From contig JADLSH010000369.1 of the NCBI GenBank assembly GCA_016169945.1, positions 62,001 through 126,000 on the forward strand: a stretch of 64,000 nucleotides of DNA, read 5' to 3'. The notes beneath the pieces were generated by a model, which worked only from the letters and a program-made list of their open reading frames with translations, did not search any database and was not told the origin of the DNA. This stretch comes from Trachythela sp. YZ-2020 (taxonomy: Eukaryota > Cnidaria > Anthozoa > Malacalcyonacea > Clavulariidae). Below are positions 32,899 to 44,998 of the stretch, in pieces (the first letter of the stretch is position 1; each line of letters starts with the position of its first letter). A program made the position numbers and the translations under genes.

Positions 32899-35800
32899 AT
32901 AGATAGATAGATAGATTTAATAAAATACTTCGCAGCCATAGGCTGAATTGCGTATTTTTTTACAAGAAAATTTAACTAATTACAAGAATATAAAAGAAGA
33001 GTTTATCAAGCCATTATAATGACATTCCATATAAATATTATATATACAAGATGTTTATTACTTTAAATATACTATAAAATTTAAAATTATTAAAAATATT
33101 AAGTCATTTCAATAGCATTAGATAAATGATTTGCGGCACGAAGCCACAAAAAAACTAGATTGAAAACGGTTAGTGTTACATCTAGGAATTTCAAATTTCC
33201 TATCGTTTCTTAAATCATAAAAAGAAGTATGTGTAGGTGGCAGTAAACTTCGTAACTTATGATTTTCATCAGCAACTACTGTTTGAAATAAACTAGTGCA
33301 AATATTTTCATGATGAACAGACAGTGACTCCAATCCACAACTAATTAAAGCGTCTTCGTAATGAGTGTTTGGACAGATAATTCTAATAGCTCTTTTTTGT
33401 AATCTTTCCAATTCGGAACGCAAGTATTTTGGCAACGAATAGTAAATGACAGGGATACCATAGTCGATAACAGATCGAATACATGTAACATAAAATAGAA
33501 CCAGATCATTCCGAGGAATACTGGCCCGTTTGAGTTGGATCAGGTAATAGATTCGTTTGGATACTTTTTAACTACCTCTTCGATATGTAAATTCCACGTC
33601 AGGTTATTATCGAATGACAAGCCCAGAAGTTTAACGGATTTTACGACTCTAATACTTTTATTGTTAATAAGTATCGGGTTAAAATCACGAGGGACTTTGA
33701 GAAGGAAATACGGAGCTCCTTACATTTCTCTTCATTCAGCTTCATTTTATTGTTTTGGGACCATTGTGACATCTCATTAGCAATTGACTGTGCTCTACTC
33801 TGTTGGTTTTTGTCAACTGTTTCCGATACTGTCGTATCATCCACGTATTTCCACAAGTCAGTATCTGTGATAGATAAATCATTTATCAAGATTAAAAAGA
33901 GCCATGGACCCAAAATGGTGCCTTGAGGGACGCCCGAAGGTACTGCACCCCAATCTGAAAAACATCCTTGTGAAAGTTTGACTCTTTGGAATCTGTTACT
34001 TAAGAAATCAATAATCCAGTTTATAACACTTCGTGGTAGATCTAACTGAAGTAGCTTATTAAACAAAATTCTATGATCAATTAGATCAAAAGCTTTTTGG
34101 TAATCGAATAAAATGATTCTAGTTGTAGAACCGGTACCGTCAAGCCCGGAGGTCCAGTTATGCACCATACTAAGAAGAGCAAAGATCGTCGATGATTTCG
34201 GAATTGCTCCATACTGATTGGGGTCAATTTTCTTCAAAACAGCTGGTTTCACAATCATTAACAACGAAATGCTCTGCAACCTTCGAAATATTAGGTGTTA
34301 ATGAAATGGGGTTCAGGTCCTGTACTATTTTTACTTTTGGCAGCGGTGAAACATTCGCAAGTTTCCATATTGCAGGTAGACGTTGTTGTTTGTAGGATGC
34401 ATTTAGGAGTAAACTAATTGGGAGGGCAAGGATTACAGCATACTCGCAAGAGCCAATTGGGCACTTCGTCAGGGCCACCACTTTTACTAGAGTTGAGTTT
34501 TTGTAGATGTGACAAAACCCTTTCTTCAGAAACTTCTAAGAATTCTGGGTTTTCCTCTAAGTTAAGTCGATCTAACGGTGAAGATAGTTGATATTCTGAT
34601 AAGGGCTCAAGAAAGGCTATATTTATTCTGTTTGCTAGTTCTTGTTCCGATATATCTTCAAGACCAGCGATATTTATCAAATTTATTAGGGAGCTATTCA
34701 TTGATTTCATGCCTCCTAGGCGTTTAATTTCACTCCACCAAGCTTTAGGGTTATCTTTTTCTTTACTGTGAACCTGGGTCGTATAGTATTTTGATTTACA
34801 CGCTTTTCTCTCACGATTGACAATATTTCGGTAGTATTTAAAGCAGTTGGATTTTGGACCGTAACTGAAAAAGGCTTCTTGTCTTTTTTTTATAAATGTT
34901 TTCAATTTATCGGTCATCCAAGGAACATCTGCAGAGATTTTCTTAATCCGTTTAATTGGCATGAGGAGGTCAAGACCAATAGATACAATGTCATAAAAAA
35001 AATTCGCCATATCTTCGCAGCTTTGTGATTGAGCAAAAATTTCAGGCCAAAGGATTGATTGTAAAAATCTCCCCATGGCATCTTTCTTACTCTGACGAAG
35101 GTCTCGTTTGTATACGAATGTAGGTTTTGCTTTCTTCACAATGTGGGTGGGTGAAACTACAACTGTGTTGTGATCAGATAATCCAATTGGAGGGAGTATT
35201 TGCGGAGACTTGTAGAACTCATGCATGTTAGTTAATATAAGATCAAGTATTGCTTCGCCTCGAGTTGGTGATTTAACAATTTGTTTCAACCGAAAATGCT
35301 TAATTATTTGATTCACATTTAGACGATTGAAATCCCCGGCAATGATAATACCGCAGCTATAAAATTTTGCTTCGACTTCGCTCAGTGTCTGAAATAAGTG
35401 ACTCTGCATGCTGAAATCGTCGGCACTGGGGGGGTGGTATAGGACGGCAACTATGATTGAGGAAAATTCACGAGGAAGTCGTCTAGGTTTTATATGAAGC
35501 CATAAGATTTCGTGTTCGGAACAACATTAAATTTCTGAAAGGATTTTGAGTTTCGTATCACCGTCTCTGATATAAATACAGATTCCGCCATGGTTGTTTA
35601 TAGATCTATCTTTGCGTATGATTGTAAACCCAGGTATGCTTACAACGCTGTCTGTAATTGAGTCATTGAGCCAAGTTTCAGTTAGAAAGGATAAGTTTAT
35701 CTCATTTTCCATCATGAAATCACGGACTTCGTCTATTTTAGGGGCCAAAGATCTCACATTAGTCACCATTAATTTTGGAATAAAATTACTAATCCTCTGT

Positions 35801-35991
35801 TTTAATGTAGTGGTATTAAGTTGATGGAATTCTGTAGTAAGGGGCTTACATGGCAGTGTACAGTTATTTGGAAGGTCAACAGATTCGTTTAATAATGACT
35901 GGGTGGTCTTGTCCCATAAACTCAACTATTTGTTCAACAGTTTGAGACAAAGTTTGTATAATTTCTCTGTAAATTTGTAAATTAAATTATT
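32899..35991 (-). pseudogene. LINE-E3, nearly full-length copy with several frameshifts
   Basis: Read from 35925: an endonuclease start (VTNVRSLAPKIDEV, FLTETWLNDSI, RSINNHGGICIYI), GIIIAGDFNRLN, PPIGLSDHNTVVV, VPWMTDKLKTFIKKRQEAF, KAWWSEIKRLGGM, SGGPDEVPNWLL, LFDYQKAFDLIDHRIL, SGVPQGTILGPWLF, KYVDDTTVSETV and a C-terminal domain ending at about 33118. Frame breaks lie near 35450-35520, 34440, 34250, and between 33640 and 33435. The 3' end is CGAAGTATTTTATTAAA followed by TCTATCTATC (+ strand 32899-32920). Confidence 0.85.
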
Positions 35992-37290
35992 ACCTTCGCT
36001 ACCCTCGCTACGTTCGCTACCCTCGCTACCTTGATATGAATACAGCAACTGAGTCAGACATCGACCATTCTGGATTTTTTAGCTTTTTAAATGTGTGTAT
36101 AATTTAGATTTTATAGAGTGTTATTATTGTAAATTGTGTGACGCCCCCCATGAAAACCATCTTTTGATGATGAGGGATGCGTGTTTAAATAAAGTTTATC
36201 TATCTATCTATCTACCTTCGCTACCTTCGCTACCTTCGCTACCTTCGCTACCTTCGCTACCCTCGCTACCTTCGCTACCTTCGCTACCTTCGCTACCCTC
36301 GCTACCCTCGCTACCATCGCTACCTTCGCTACCTTCGCTACCCTCGCTACCTTCGCTACCTTCGCTACCTTCGCTACCTTCGCTACCTTCGCTACCCTCG
36401 CTACCATCGCTACCCTCGCTACCTTCGCCACCTTCGCCACCTTCGCTACCCTCACCCTCGCTACCTTCGCCACCTTCGCCACCTTCGCCACGTTCTACGT
36501 TCGCTACCCTCGCCACCTTCGCCACCTTCACACCCTCACTACTGTTCGCCACCCCCGCTACCTTCGTACCTCACCTTCACCTTCGCCACCCTCGCCACCT
36601 TCACACTTCGCTACCTTCGCTACCCTCACCCTCGCTACCATCACACCCTCTGCCACCTCGCTACCCTTCACCCTCGCACCTTCGCCACCTTCGCTACCTT
36701 CGCTACCCTCGCCACCTTCGCTACCTTCACCCTCGCTACCATCGCCACCTTCACTTCACCTCCCGCCACCTTCACCCTCGCTACCTTCGCCACCTTCGCT
36801 ACCCTCGCTACCTTCGCTACCTTCGCTACCCTCGGTACCCTAGCCACCTTCGCCACCTTCGCACCTTCGCTACCCTCGCCACGTTCGCCACCCCGCCACC
36901 TTCGCTACCTTCGCCACCATCGCTACCTTCGCTACCCTCGCTACCTTCGCTACCTTCGCTACCTTCGCTACGTTCGCTACCCTCGCTACCTTCGCTACGT
37001 TCGCTACCCTCGCTACGTTCGCTACCCTCGCTACCTTCGCTACCTTCGCTACCCTCGCTACCTTCGCTACCATCGCTACCCTCGCTACCTTCGCTAACCT
37101 CGCTACCTTCGCTGCGTTCACTACCCTCGCTACCTTCGCTACCCTCGCTACCTTCGCTACCCTCGCTACCTTCGCCACCTTCGCTACCCTCGCTACCTTC
37201 GCTACCTTCGCTACCCTCGGTACCCTCGCTACCTTCGCTACCTTCGCTACCTTCGCTACCCTCGCTACCTTCACTCCTTTCATTACCCTA
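35992..37290. repeat. 9-bp minisatellite (TTCGCTACC)n, about 1.2 kb
   Basis: Over 100 units of TTCGCTACC with variants CTCGCTACC, ATCGCTACC and TTCGCCACC. Because 9 is a multiple of 3, each frame gives a three-residue repeat: SLP, FAT and YLR on the + strand, AKV and GSE on the - strand. This creates open frames up to about 400 codons that are not genes. The array is interrupted at 36034-36211 by a LINE tail. Degenerate units trail to about 37390. Confidence 0.95.
36034..36211 (+). mobile_element. LINE 3'-end fragment within the minisatellite
   Basis: It contains GACGCCCCCCATGAAAACC, a possible hairpin partner GATGAGGGATGCGTG, AATAAAGTTT and (TATC)n. This is the same general 3' architecture as LINE-B and L2/CR1 elements. 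Minisatellite units lie on both sides, and the (TATC)n tail passes directly into the TTCGCTACC array. Confidence 0.7.
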
Positions 37291-37399
37291 ACTCTCCACT
37301 ACCCACAAGCCCTTCATTACCCTCGCTCCTCCACTACCCTCAGTCCCTTCTCTACCCTCACTCACTTGGCAATGGCTACCCTCGCTCCCTTGGCAACCT

Positions 37400-38517
37400 T
37401 CGTCGCTAGATTTTTGATTAAGTAGTCTATTAATAATGAACTTGCCCATTGACCAATCACAGCAGACCTTATTGGAGCTGCTACACTACCCCTATGTTTA
37501 CATCAGAGTTAACTATTTCTATGGCACGAACAGCTACGATACAAAGACCACGTACAGCACATGTCAACATCAAAACTACTACTTAATAAATTGAAATAAA
37601 TTCTTGACAAGAAGGATTTAAACGTTGCCAAACTGCGAAGATCTCCAGGAGAAGCAATTTTGCAAGTGTGATTCCAGAGTGGAACAATACGGTTAAAGAA
37701 CGATGCCTGAAAAGTGCTACTTTTACATGACGGAGCTTTAAGCACTAGGGAAGGATTATTACAATTACGGGTACGACTATGATTAACAAATGACACAAAA
37801 TCGAAAACATTGAAATCATAAAAACCATGCAAAGTTTTAAACATAAATGTCAAATCCTTCATTTCCCTGTCAAACGCCAATGGTAAAAGATTCAGAGCCA
37901 GCAATCTGTCCCTGTAGGTTATGTCACCTTTCTTCGATTGAAGGATCCATCTTGTTGCACGCCTTTGAACTTGCTCCAGATTATATTTGTTATTATATTG
38001 AGAGGGAGACCAGACCTCTGTGGCATAGCATAATTGTGACTTGACGAGCGAGAGATACAGAGTGCGCCGGATACTGTGGTCTGTAAGCAATGGACATGTT
38101 CTTCTAAGGACGCTAAGCAGACCCAGCAACCTGTTCGCCTTGACTTTTATTTTATTGATGTGAGTTGTCCATGAATATCATTTAGCATTTATCATTTATT
38201 TTATTGATGTGAGTTGTCCATGTTTATCATTTAGCATCCATGTCTTAATGTCATCAATACAATTTTCCATGGCAGTAACCGCAGATTGTTGTTCAGATAT
38301 TGAATCTGGTTGGAATGAAACGTACAGTTGATTATCATCCGCGAAAGCATGGGCCTCAGGTAAGTTACTTTCCAAAATCTGGAACAATTTGGACACATAT
38401 AGAACAAACAGAAGTGGGCCAAGACAAGATCCTTGGGGCACGCCATTTTTGAGATCAAAACGCTTAGATGTACCACCATTTACAGAAATGAATTGCAAAC
38501 GGTTAGAAAGATATTGA
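37400..38517 (-). pseudogene. LINE-F, 5'-truncated L2/CR1-like element
   Basis: The minus strand encodes SNRLQFISVNGG, NGVPQGSCLGPLLFVLYV, the AFADDNQLYVSF catalytic box, a deletion, then SLVKSQLCYATEVWSP, LEQVQRRATRWIL and YRDRLLALNLLPLAFDREM. A duplicated segment at about 38145-38225 (TTTATTGATGTGAGTTGTCC twice) marks a rearrangement between the RT core and the C-terminal domain. The 3' limit near 37400 is uncertain. Confidence 0.8.
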
Positions 38518-38523
38518 CACTGC

Positions 38524-38582
38524 AGTCAGTGGCGCCGCCAGGATTTATTTTTGGGGGGGCAAACAAATTCTAGGGCGGTCCA
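38524..38582. mobile_element. possible hAT MITE end fragment
   Basis: CAGTGGCGCCGCCAGG is followed by a G-run, which resembles hAT MITE termini such as those at 2580 and 17147. No opposite end is present. The fragment is bounded by LINE-F and S-block copy 4. Confidence 0.4.
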
Positions 38583-40487
38583 TGAAACATCATCACTGAG
38601 GTCGGTTTTCGTTAATAAAGTCTAATCGAATTAGCGCAAGTTCTCACTTCCACAAATAGCAGCCGCATCATTGCCTAACGCACAACAACGACTCGCTTTA
38701 AAGAGAAAAATAGCGCCATTTATGTGGGAGAGTGGTCTAAGATATATATGGGATAGATTAAGTCGCGACTGGCAAAAGATGCGTTCTATATATATATAAG
38801 ACGCGGACACACTCGTATACCTCGAGACCAAACGCGGACACACTCGGGACCAAACTTGGTCCAATATTCTTCTTGGTAATGGTTAGTGATTTAAAGCTAT
38901 TTAACATGGAAAGTGAGCTTTGGAAGTACGTAGACGATATAACCTTATCGGAAAACGTGTCTGGCGACAGTAACTCCTGTGTTCAGTCGGATGTTGATCA
39001 TGTCTCATCTTGGGCTGGAGTCAATTGTATGAAACTTAATAAAAAAAAATGTAAGGAACTCAGAGTAAGTTTTCTCCGCGATCCATTGGTGGTACCACAG
39101 ATTTGTATTGAAGGAAGACCAATTGAAATTGTAAAACAAAGTAAGCTTTTGGGTCTCTGCATACAAGACGATTTGAAATGGGATGCCCATGTGGACATGA
39201 TCGTAAAGAAAGCATCGAAACGGCTATACATTATACGTTCTCTCAAACGTAGCGGAATACCTGCAAAAGATCTGATCACTATATATTTTTCCTCATTCGT
39301 TCTGTCTTGAATACGGTTGTCCTGTGTGGCACACTGGCCTCCCAATCTTTCTGTCAGAGAAGATTGAACGGATCCAAAAAAGATGTTTTCGGATAATTTA
39401 CCCACATCTCCATTATAGTGAAGCATTAGAAATCATCGGATGTAACACCTTAGCAGAGAATCGCCAACAACTTTGTATTAAATCTTTTAAGGAATTAAAG
39501 ACTAATACCAAAGTGTCACATCTCCTGCCCAATTCGCGCCTTGATGAGAACGGTCTAAACCTTCGAAACAGAAATGATCTTACTCTGTATAAATGTAATA
39601 CAGAACGTTTTAAAAATAGTTTTTTTCCAGCCATGACTGAATTTAACAATCAGTTTTAGATTTTTACGCACTATATCCATTATCTATTTTAATAATTTTA
39701 ATAATTTTGGTTGATATAAAGTATTTCACCGTTTTGGTGCGTTTTTATATACGATTTTAATAATAATAAGACTAATATTATTGTAAACATAGATTTAAAG
39801 TTTTAGATGATTAATTAAAGTAGATTTATAGCAGTCCTAACAATACGTTTCTATTGCTAAATACTGTAAATTAGTAACTCTATAATTCAGTTTTGTAACT
39901 GCGAGTGAGTTTCAATAAATCATCAATAAAATTTCAAATAAAAAAAATGTTCATATTCTAATAAGTCGCGACCTATGGTGGAACAGCCTAAACCCTGTTC
40001 TTATTTAAAATTTGACCATTTAATACGAGTGTATTCGTGGCTTACATAAGACATTCGCGTCTTATACTGAAGACGCGTCATATGTATGAAAGTTGTAACT
40101 TTCCCCCTGGTATAAATGGCCCTAATGAGCGTGCATGTCAAAAAATCGGCTAGATACACGTCAATAAGTGTTATTAAAAGTCTAAAACTATATATAATCA
40201 TATACTGCTTGCTATTTTGTCAGGCGCGACAGATTGATCGACCTAAATTAGTAAAATACACAGAAGATATCTTATATTTTAAGCATGAAAGCGCCCATAT
40301 TCGCGTTTTATCCCAATATCCGCGTTTTATCCCCAAATCCGCGTTTTATCCCCATATCCGCGTTTTATCCCCATATCCGCGTTTTATCCCCATATCCGCT
40401 CCGCGTTTTATCCCCATATCCGCTCCGCGTTTTATCCCCATATCCGCTCCGTATCCGCCTCCGCGTTTTATCCTTACTTATTAGTAA
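38583..40487. repeat. S-block copy 4, reverse orientation, split by LINE-E4
   Basis: The left part (38583-38846) begins CATGAAACATCATCACTGAGG, lacking the outermost S-block end. The right part (39950-40487) continues ATGTTCATATTCTAATAAGTCGCG through the body and about ten satellite units to CCTCCGCGTTTTATCCTTAC. Removing LINE-E4 restores the order seen in copy 3. Confidence 0.85.
38847..39949 (+). pseudogene. LINE-E4, 5'-truncated RT pseudogene inside an S-block
   Basis: It starts inside RT motif B (GTKLGPI), then the KYVDDITLSENV catalytic box, CKELRVSF, GLCIQDDLKWDAHVD and, after a frame break near 39300, the C-terminal PIFLSEKIERIQKRCFRIIYP to NSFFPAM. It ends with CAATAAAATTTCAAATAAAAAAA. 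At its 5' junction the 15-bp S-block word ACGCGGACACACTCG is present twice (38801-38815 and 38832-38846). Confidence 0.85.
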
Positions 40488-40902
40488 AATACACAGAAGA
40501 TATCTTATATTTTAAGCATGAAAGCGCCCATATTCGCGTTTTATCCCAATATCCGCGTTTTATCCCCATATCCGCGTTTTATCCCCATATCCGCGTTTTA
40601 TCCCCATATCCGCGTTTTATCCCCATATCCGCGTTTTATCCCCATATCCGCGTTTTATCCTCATATCCGCGTTTTATCCTCATATCCGCGTTTTATCCCC
40701 ATATCCGCTCCGCGTTTTATCCCCATATCCGCTCCGTCCATCCCACTGACCTATACTAAATGGACTGAGTGCTCGAGGTCAAAAAGTGTCCTCACCGTTG
40801 CTGACGTCATATAGGTCCTCGCATCGATGAAAATTACCGCATACGGATATTTTCCTGATGTTATTTGTGCTCGCGGGCGAATTTGTGTTTTTGAAATTTA
40901 AC

Positions 40903-41025
40903 TGTTATATCCTCAGAATACTCGTAATACACACTTCCCCAAATCCCATGCGTTTATTTACCCCCTGCAACGATACAGTCCGCATGCGCACGGCATGTAG
41001 CCGCTGGTACAATAACAATATAACA
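40903..41025 (-). repeat. Gypsy-1 3' LTR (123 bp)
   Basis: It starts TGTTATATCC and ends ATATAACA on the + strand. It lacks 62 bp found in the other LTR, starting around GTATAAACAACTC; the gap is bounded by short AC/ACTT words. The LTR directly follows the polypurine tract. Confidence 0.95.
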
Positions 41026-41036
41026 TTTTCCCTTCT
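41026..41036 (-). other. Gypsy-1 polypurine tract
   Basis: AGAAGGGAAAA on the minus strand, immediately upstream of the 3' LTR. This is the expected primer for plus-strand DNA synthesis. Confidence 0.85.
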
Positions 41037-41105
41037 AACAAGAACACTGCGTTCATATTAATTATCTAAATGTCAACCAGAAATAAAGTTTCATTTCATG
41101 TAATG

Positions 41106-41458
41106 TTACTGTTCTGATTTTCCTCGATTAGCCCTTAATGGGTAACGTCTTTCAGACAGTGTTGCATCATTTGAACTTGGACGATTAGAAACAGTCTCTT
41201 GAGTATCATTTGTAGCAGGATAATCCTGTGGAATTAAATCATCGTTTGTTCCAGTATTCTCAATATCATCCGAGTTATCCCTAGTTTTAGATGATTCATC
41301 TGCTTCTGGTACTACAGATTCATCCGAGGTTATATCATCGTAACATTCATTAGTTGGTTTAATGTGTGGATGGCACTTAAGTAGTTGATCCACGTGTCGT
41401 TTCCACACATATCCAGGTACACTAACCATATAATTCCTAGAACCAAGTACTTTTGAAT
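41106..41458 (-). pseudogene. Gypsy-1 pol, C-terminal end
   Basis: It encodes KVLGSRNYMVSVPGYVWKRH and VDQLL, the usual integrase C-terminal block, then an acidic Ser/Thr/Asp-rich tail ending YPLRANRGK and a stop at 41106. It is separated from the rest of integrase by LINE-E5. The residues upstream of KVLGS in this frame come from the LINE tail. Confidence 0.85.
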
Positions 41459-43740
41459 TTGAATTTGAATTTATTAGAAAAATATAGACTTTGCAACCAT
41501 ACAGGTTGAAATACATCTATCATTTACAGGGTTGGTTAATTAGAAAAATATTGTATATTTACAAAAACGTATTTACTATAATATGGGAAGAGTTTAGAAC
41601 TTCTAGTATGATATTAACATTATTTACAAATAAAAATGTAAAAATGTATAAAATTTATAGTTACTCAATGTTTATTATAAATCGTTACAGACGAGGGAAT
41701 GTACGAATTTTTGAAGCGATTTGTCCGACAGTTAATTGGAACGAGTTTATTCGATGTGCGTAGATTGTAGCTTGGATGATCGGCTGGTTCAACTAGTTCG
41801 GAAAGGGGACTAGTTTGCGGAAGAACCTTTTTTCTAAAAAATTTTGAACATAACTGTTCGCGCCTAGAGTACAATGTTGGAATATTGAGATCTGACAAGG
41901 ATTCTTTGTATGATGAAGATGGGTTAATTATTTTCAACGCTCTTGACTGGATCCTTTCTATTTCTTTGGATAGGTATTCAGGTATGTTAAAATGCCAAAC
42001 TTGGGCGCAATACTCCAATATGGGTCTTACACATGAGAAATACACTGATATCAATGTTTTAGTGTCACAACGAGCTCAATGAGGAGTCTAAGCATGTAAA
42101 GGCGTTTTGCGGATTTTTTCACAATGTAAGCCACGTGGTCATTCCACTTTAGGTCGTCTTTGAGAATTAAGCCAAGGAGTTTAGCGGATTTCACCACTTC
42201 AATGGGCTGTCCGTCAACGATCATTGGAGGGAAATTTGGATTATTTTTCCAAAAACAAACGAGGATTTCTTTGCATTTACGGGGGTTCAAGGACATGTTA
42301 TTTCTTGCACACCACTGCGTAATCCCTTCTAAAATAGTTTGAAAGTTCGAATCTTGGTTTCTAGAAAGGGTTTCTGAAACAGACGAATCGTCAACATATT
42401 TCCATCTATCGTCCCAATCAACCAACAAATCATTTATCATAATCATAAATAGAATCGGGCCTAAAACAGTGCCTTGTGGAACCCCACCGTTCACTGGTTC
42501 GAAACTTGAGGTGTATTTACCTATCTTCACCCGCTGTTTCCTGCCAGTAAGAAACTGTTTTACCCATGCGATAAGAACGGGATCGATGGCCATTTCCTCC
42601 ATCTTCTTGATGAGAATATGGTGATCAATCCTGTCGAAGGCTTTACTAAAATCCAGAAGCAGTACACGCACGCATTGGTCAGATTGGTCGGTAGTTCCAT
42701 ACAGATGATGAAAAAGGATAGAAGAGCGTGAGTTGTAGATAAGCCGGCGAGTGATCCGAATTGCTTCCTGTCAACGAGGTGTCTGATCTGTGACATAATC
42801 CACTCTGCGACAAAATGTTCCAAGGTTTTTGAGAGAATTGGTGTTAGAGATATTGGGCGTAGATCATTTTCAATTTCCTTAACCTTATCTGTTTTACGGA
42901 TAGGTATTACATCAGCTTCTTTCCATGAAACGGGTACGACTCTCTCTTGGATTGACGCGTTAAAAATTTCAGCAACGGGTGATGAGAGTTCCATGGCAAA
43001 GTCATTTAAGACCCAACTTGGTAAGTTGTCAGGACCCGAGGCTTTAGTGCGTTTGAGGTTGGAGAGCTTCGTAAAAACATCTTCAGGAGAAATATGGTAT
43101 TTTGAAATAATTTCGTTAACTACTGCAGGATCAGTTTCAACGTTTTCCAATTGGCTGTTTAGAGGTGGTAAAGGGTTTGTGATACACAGGAAGCTTTCGT
43201 TAATTTTTGTTGCTAATTCGGTTGAATGGAATTCTTTGCCCGAAACAAAAACACTGGATACTGGTAATTTCTTAGGAAGTCCTCCAAGTTGTTTAATGGA
43301 TTTCCACCAGGAAGCTGCATTGTCACAGTTTTTTACCTTATTTGCAAAAAAGGAACTCCTAAGACTGTTATTTAGCCTGTTAACTTTATTTCTCAATTTT
43401 TTGTAAACAGGAGGGTCTTTGGACATTGCTTGTTGTCGTTGCTGGATTAGACTCTTCAGTTCAGGAGTAATCCAAGGCCTGTCTGTTGGGTGTTGTTTGA
43501 TTTTTCGGAGTGGGAAAAAAGTTTCAATAGCAAAATTTAACAGAGATTGGAATGCAGCGAGTTTTTCCGTACAGTTTGATAGTGTTTCAAAGAATGACCA
43601 ATCAGTAGATGCTAACCATCTTCCAAAACAGAACTTCGTGCTTGGCTTTACATTCCTTCTCGTTTTGTGAGTTCTCCTTAAAGGACGGATAAATAAGGAG
43701 TTATGGTCACTTAAGCCGATTCCGGGTAGAATTTTAATTA
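41459..43740 (-). pseudogene. LINE-E5, 5'-truncated RT element inside Gypsy-1 integrase
   Basis: It begins in the endonuclease C-terminus (GIGLSDHNSLFIRP), then DRPWITPELKSLIQQRQQA, AASWWKSIKQLGGL, ASGPDNLPSWVL, DLRPISLTPILSKTLEHFV, LLDFSKAFDRIDHHIL, GGVPQGTVLGPILF, KYVDDSSVSETL and a C-terminal domain to 41665. Frame breaks are near 42660 and 42060. The 3' end is a TTCAAA-type tail at 41459-41480. The host integrase reads into it from both sides (RGVIT before, KVLGS after). No clear TSD found. Confidence 0.9.
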
Positions 43741-44998
43741 GTAATGACTCCGCGAATCCACTTCTCTCTTCCACGATAATTGCGCACTAAGACATGTTCC
43801 CCTACAGCAAGGGATCGGTTGTTACCATTAGAGGTACGTTCGAGGATTTTGTATTGTTTTTGTTCTACATGTTTTTCCCATAAGTAAAACTGAAGGTGCT
43901 TCACCGGTTGTGGCATGTGGAGTATTACGATAAACTAATAAATTCTTAGCAATAACCATGTTCACATCTTGATTAGTAAGCCGAGCTTGCTCAATTGCCG
44001 ATTTCAAAATCTGGACTACTCTTTCAGCTTGTCCATTTGTTGCAGGTTTGTAGGCTGCAGAAGTTCGATGCATGATTCCATTGTTACGGCAGAACTGTTG
44101 GAACTCCCCAGCAGTAAATTGTGGTCCGTTATCAGAGACTATTATTTCGGGAAGACCATGGCGGCTGAAAATATCTCGTAGTTCCTTTATAGTAGTCGTA
44201 GCTGTTGTGGTAGTCATTTTAACCACTTCTGGAAACTTACTGTAAGCATCCACTACCACCATATACATATTACCAGAAACAGGTCCAGCAAAATCCACAT
44301 GAATGCGAGACCAAGGCTGTTAAGGAAACGTCCAAGGATGAACAGGAGTTTTTGCTGGCTCTGATCGCATTGACTGACAAACAGGACAAGTGGACACAGT
44401 TCGTTCAATTTCAGAGTCAATTTTCGGCCACCAGACATAAGATCTTGCAATACTTTCATTCTTGTCATTCCCGGATGAGTTTCATGTAATTCTGAGAGCA
44501 ATGCACTTCGAAGTGAAGAAGGAACGACAACCCGAGCTCCCCAAAGAATACATCCTTGATGAATAGTAAGTTCATCACTTTTGTTCTTGTATGGTACTAA
44601 GATAGCATCAACCACAGTTGGCCAGCCACTATGTATATATCGGTATACTAACGAAAGAACAGGATCCACTTGTGTCTTTTTCTTAATCATTTCTGCAGTA
44701 ACATTAGTAACCACATCGTCTTCGAAGAAGTAACATTCTACATTTTCACTCTTTGGTGACCAGGTCTGAGGTAGTGGAAGACGGGACATACTATCAGCAT
44801 CAGCATGTGCAGTTGTACTTCGGTACTCAATCTTGTAGTGATATGAGGCAAGGATAAGTGCCCATCTTTGTAGTCGTGAAGCTGTATGAGCAGGAACTGG
44901 ATTATGAGGACCCAACAGAGTAAGAAGTGGACGGTGATCTGTTAATATTGTGAATGAACGACCACAGAGATATTGATGAAATCTCTTCAGTCCAAATA
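43740..44998 (-). pseudogene. Gypsy-1 pol: RNase H end and integrase
   Basis: After a frame change at about 45000 the RNase H domain continues (LTDHRPLLTLLG). Then come the integrase zinc-binding region (ELHETHPGMTRMKVL), a frameshift at about 44440, and the catalytic core with VDFAGPVSG, SDNGPQFTAGEF and NGQAERVVQILKSA, carrying the D, D and E residues. A frame break near 43910 leads to GEHVLVRNYRGREKWIRGVIT, cut by LINE-E5. Several frameshifts make this non-functional. Confidence 0.85.

Noticed and set aside
36095..37291. 398-codon frame of SLP repeats and the antisense AKV/GSE frames
   Set aside because: Products of a 9-bp minisatellite; no start context, domain or composition of a real protein.
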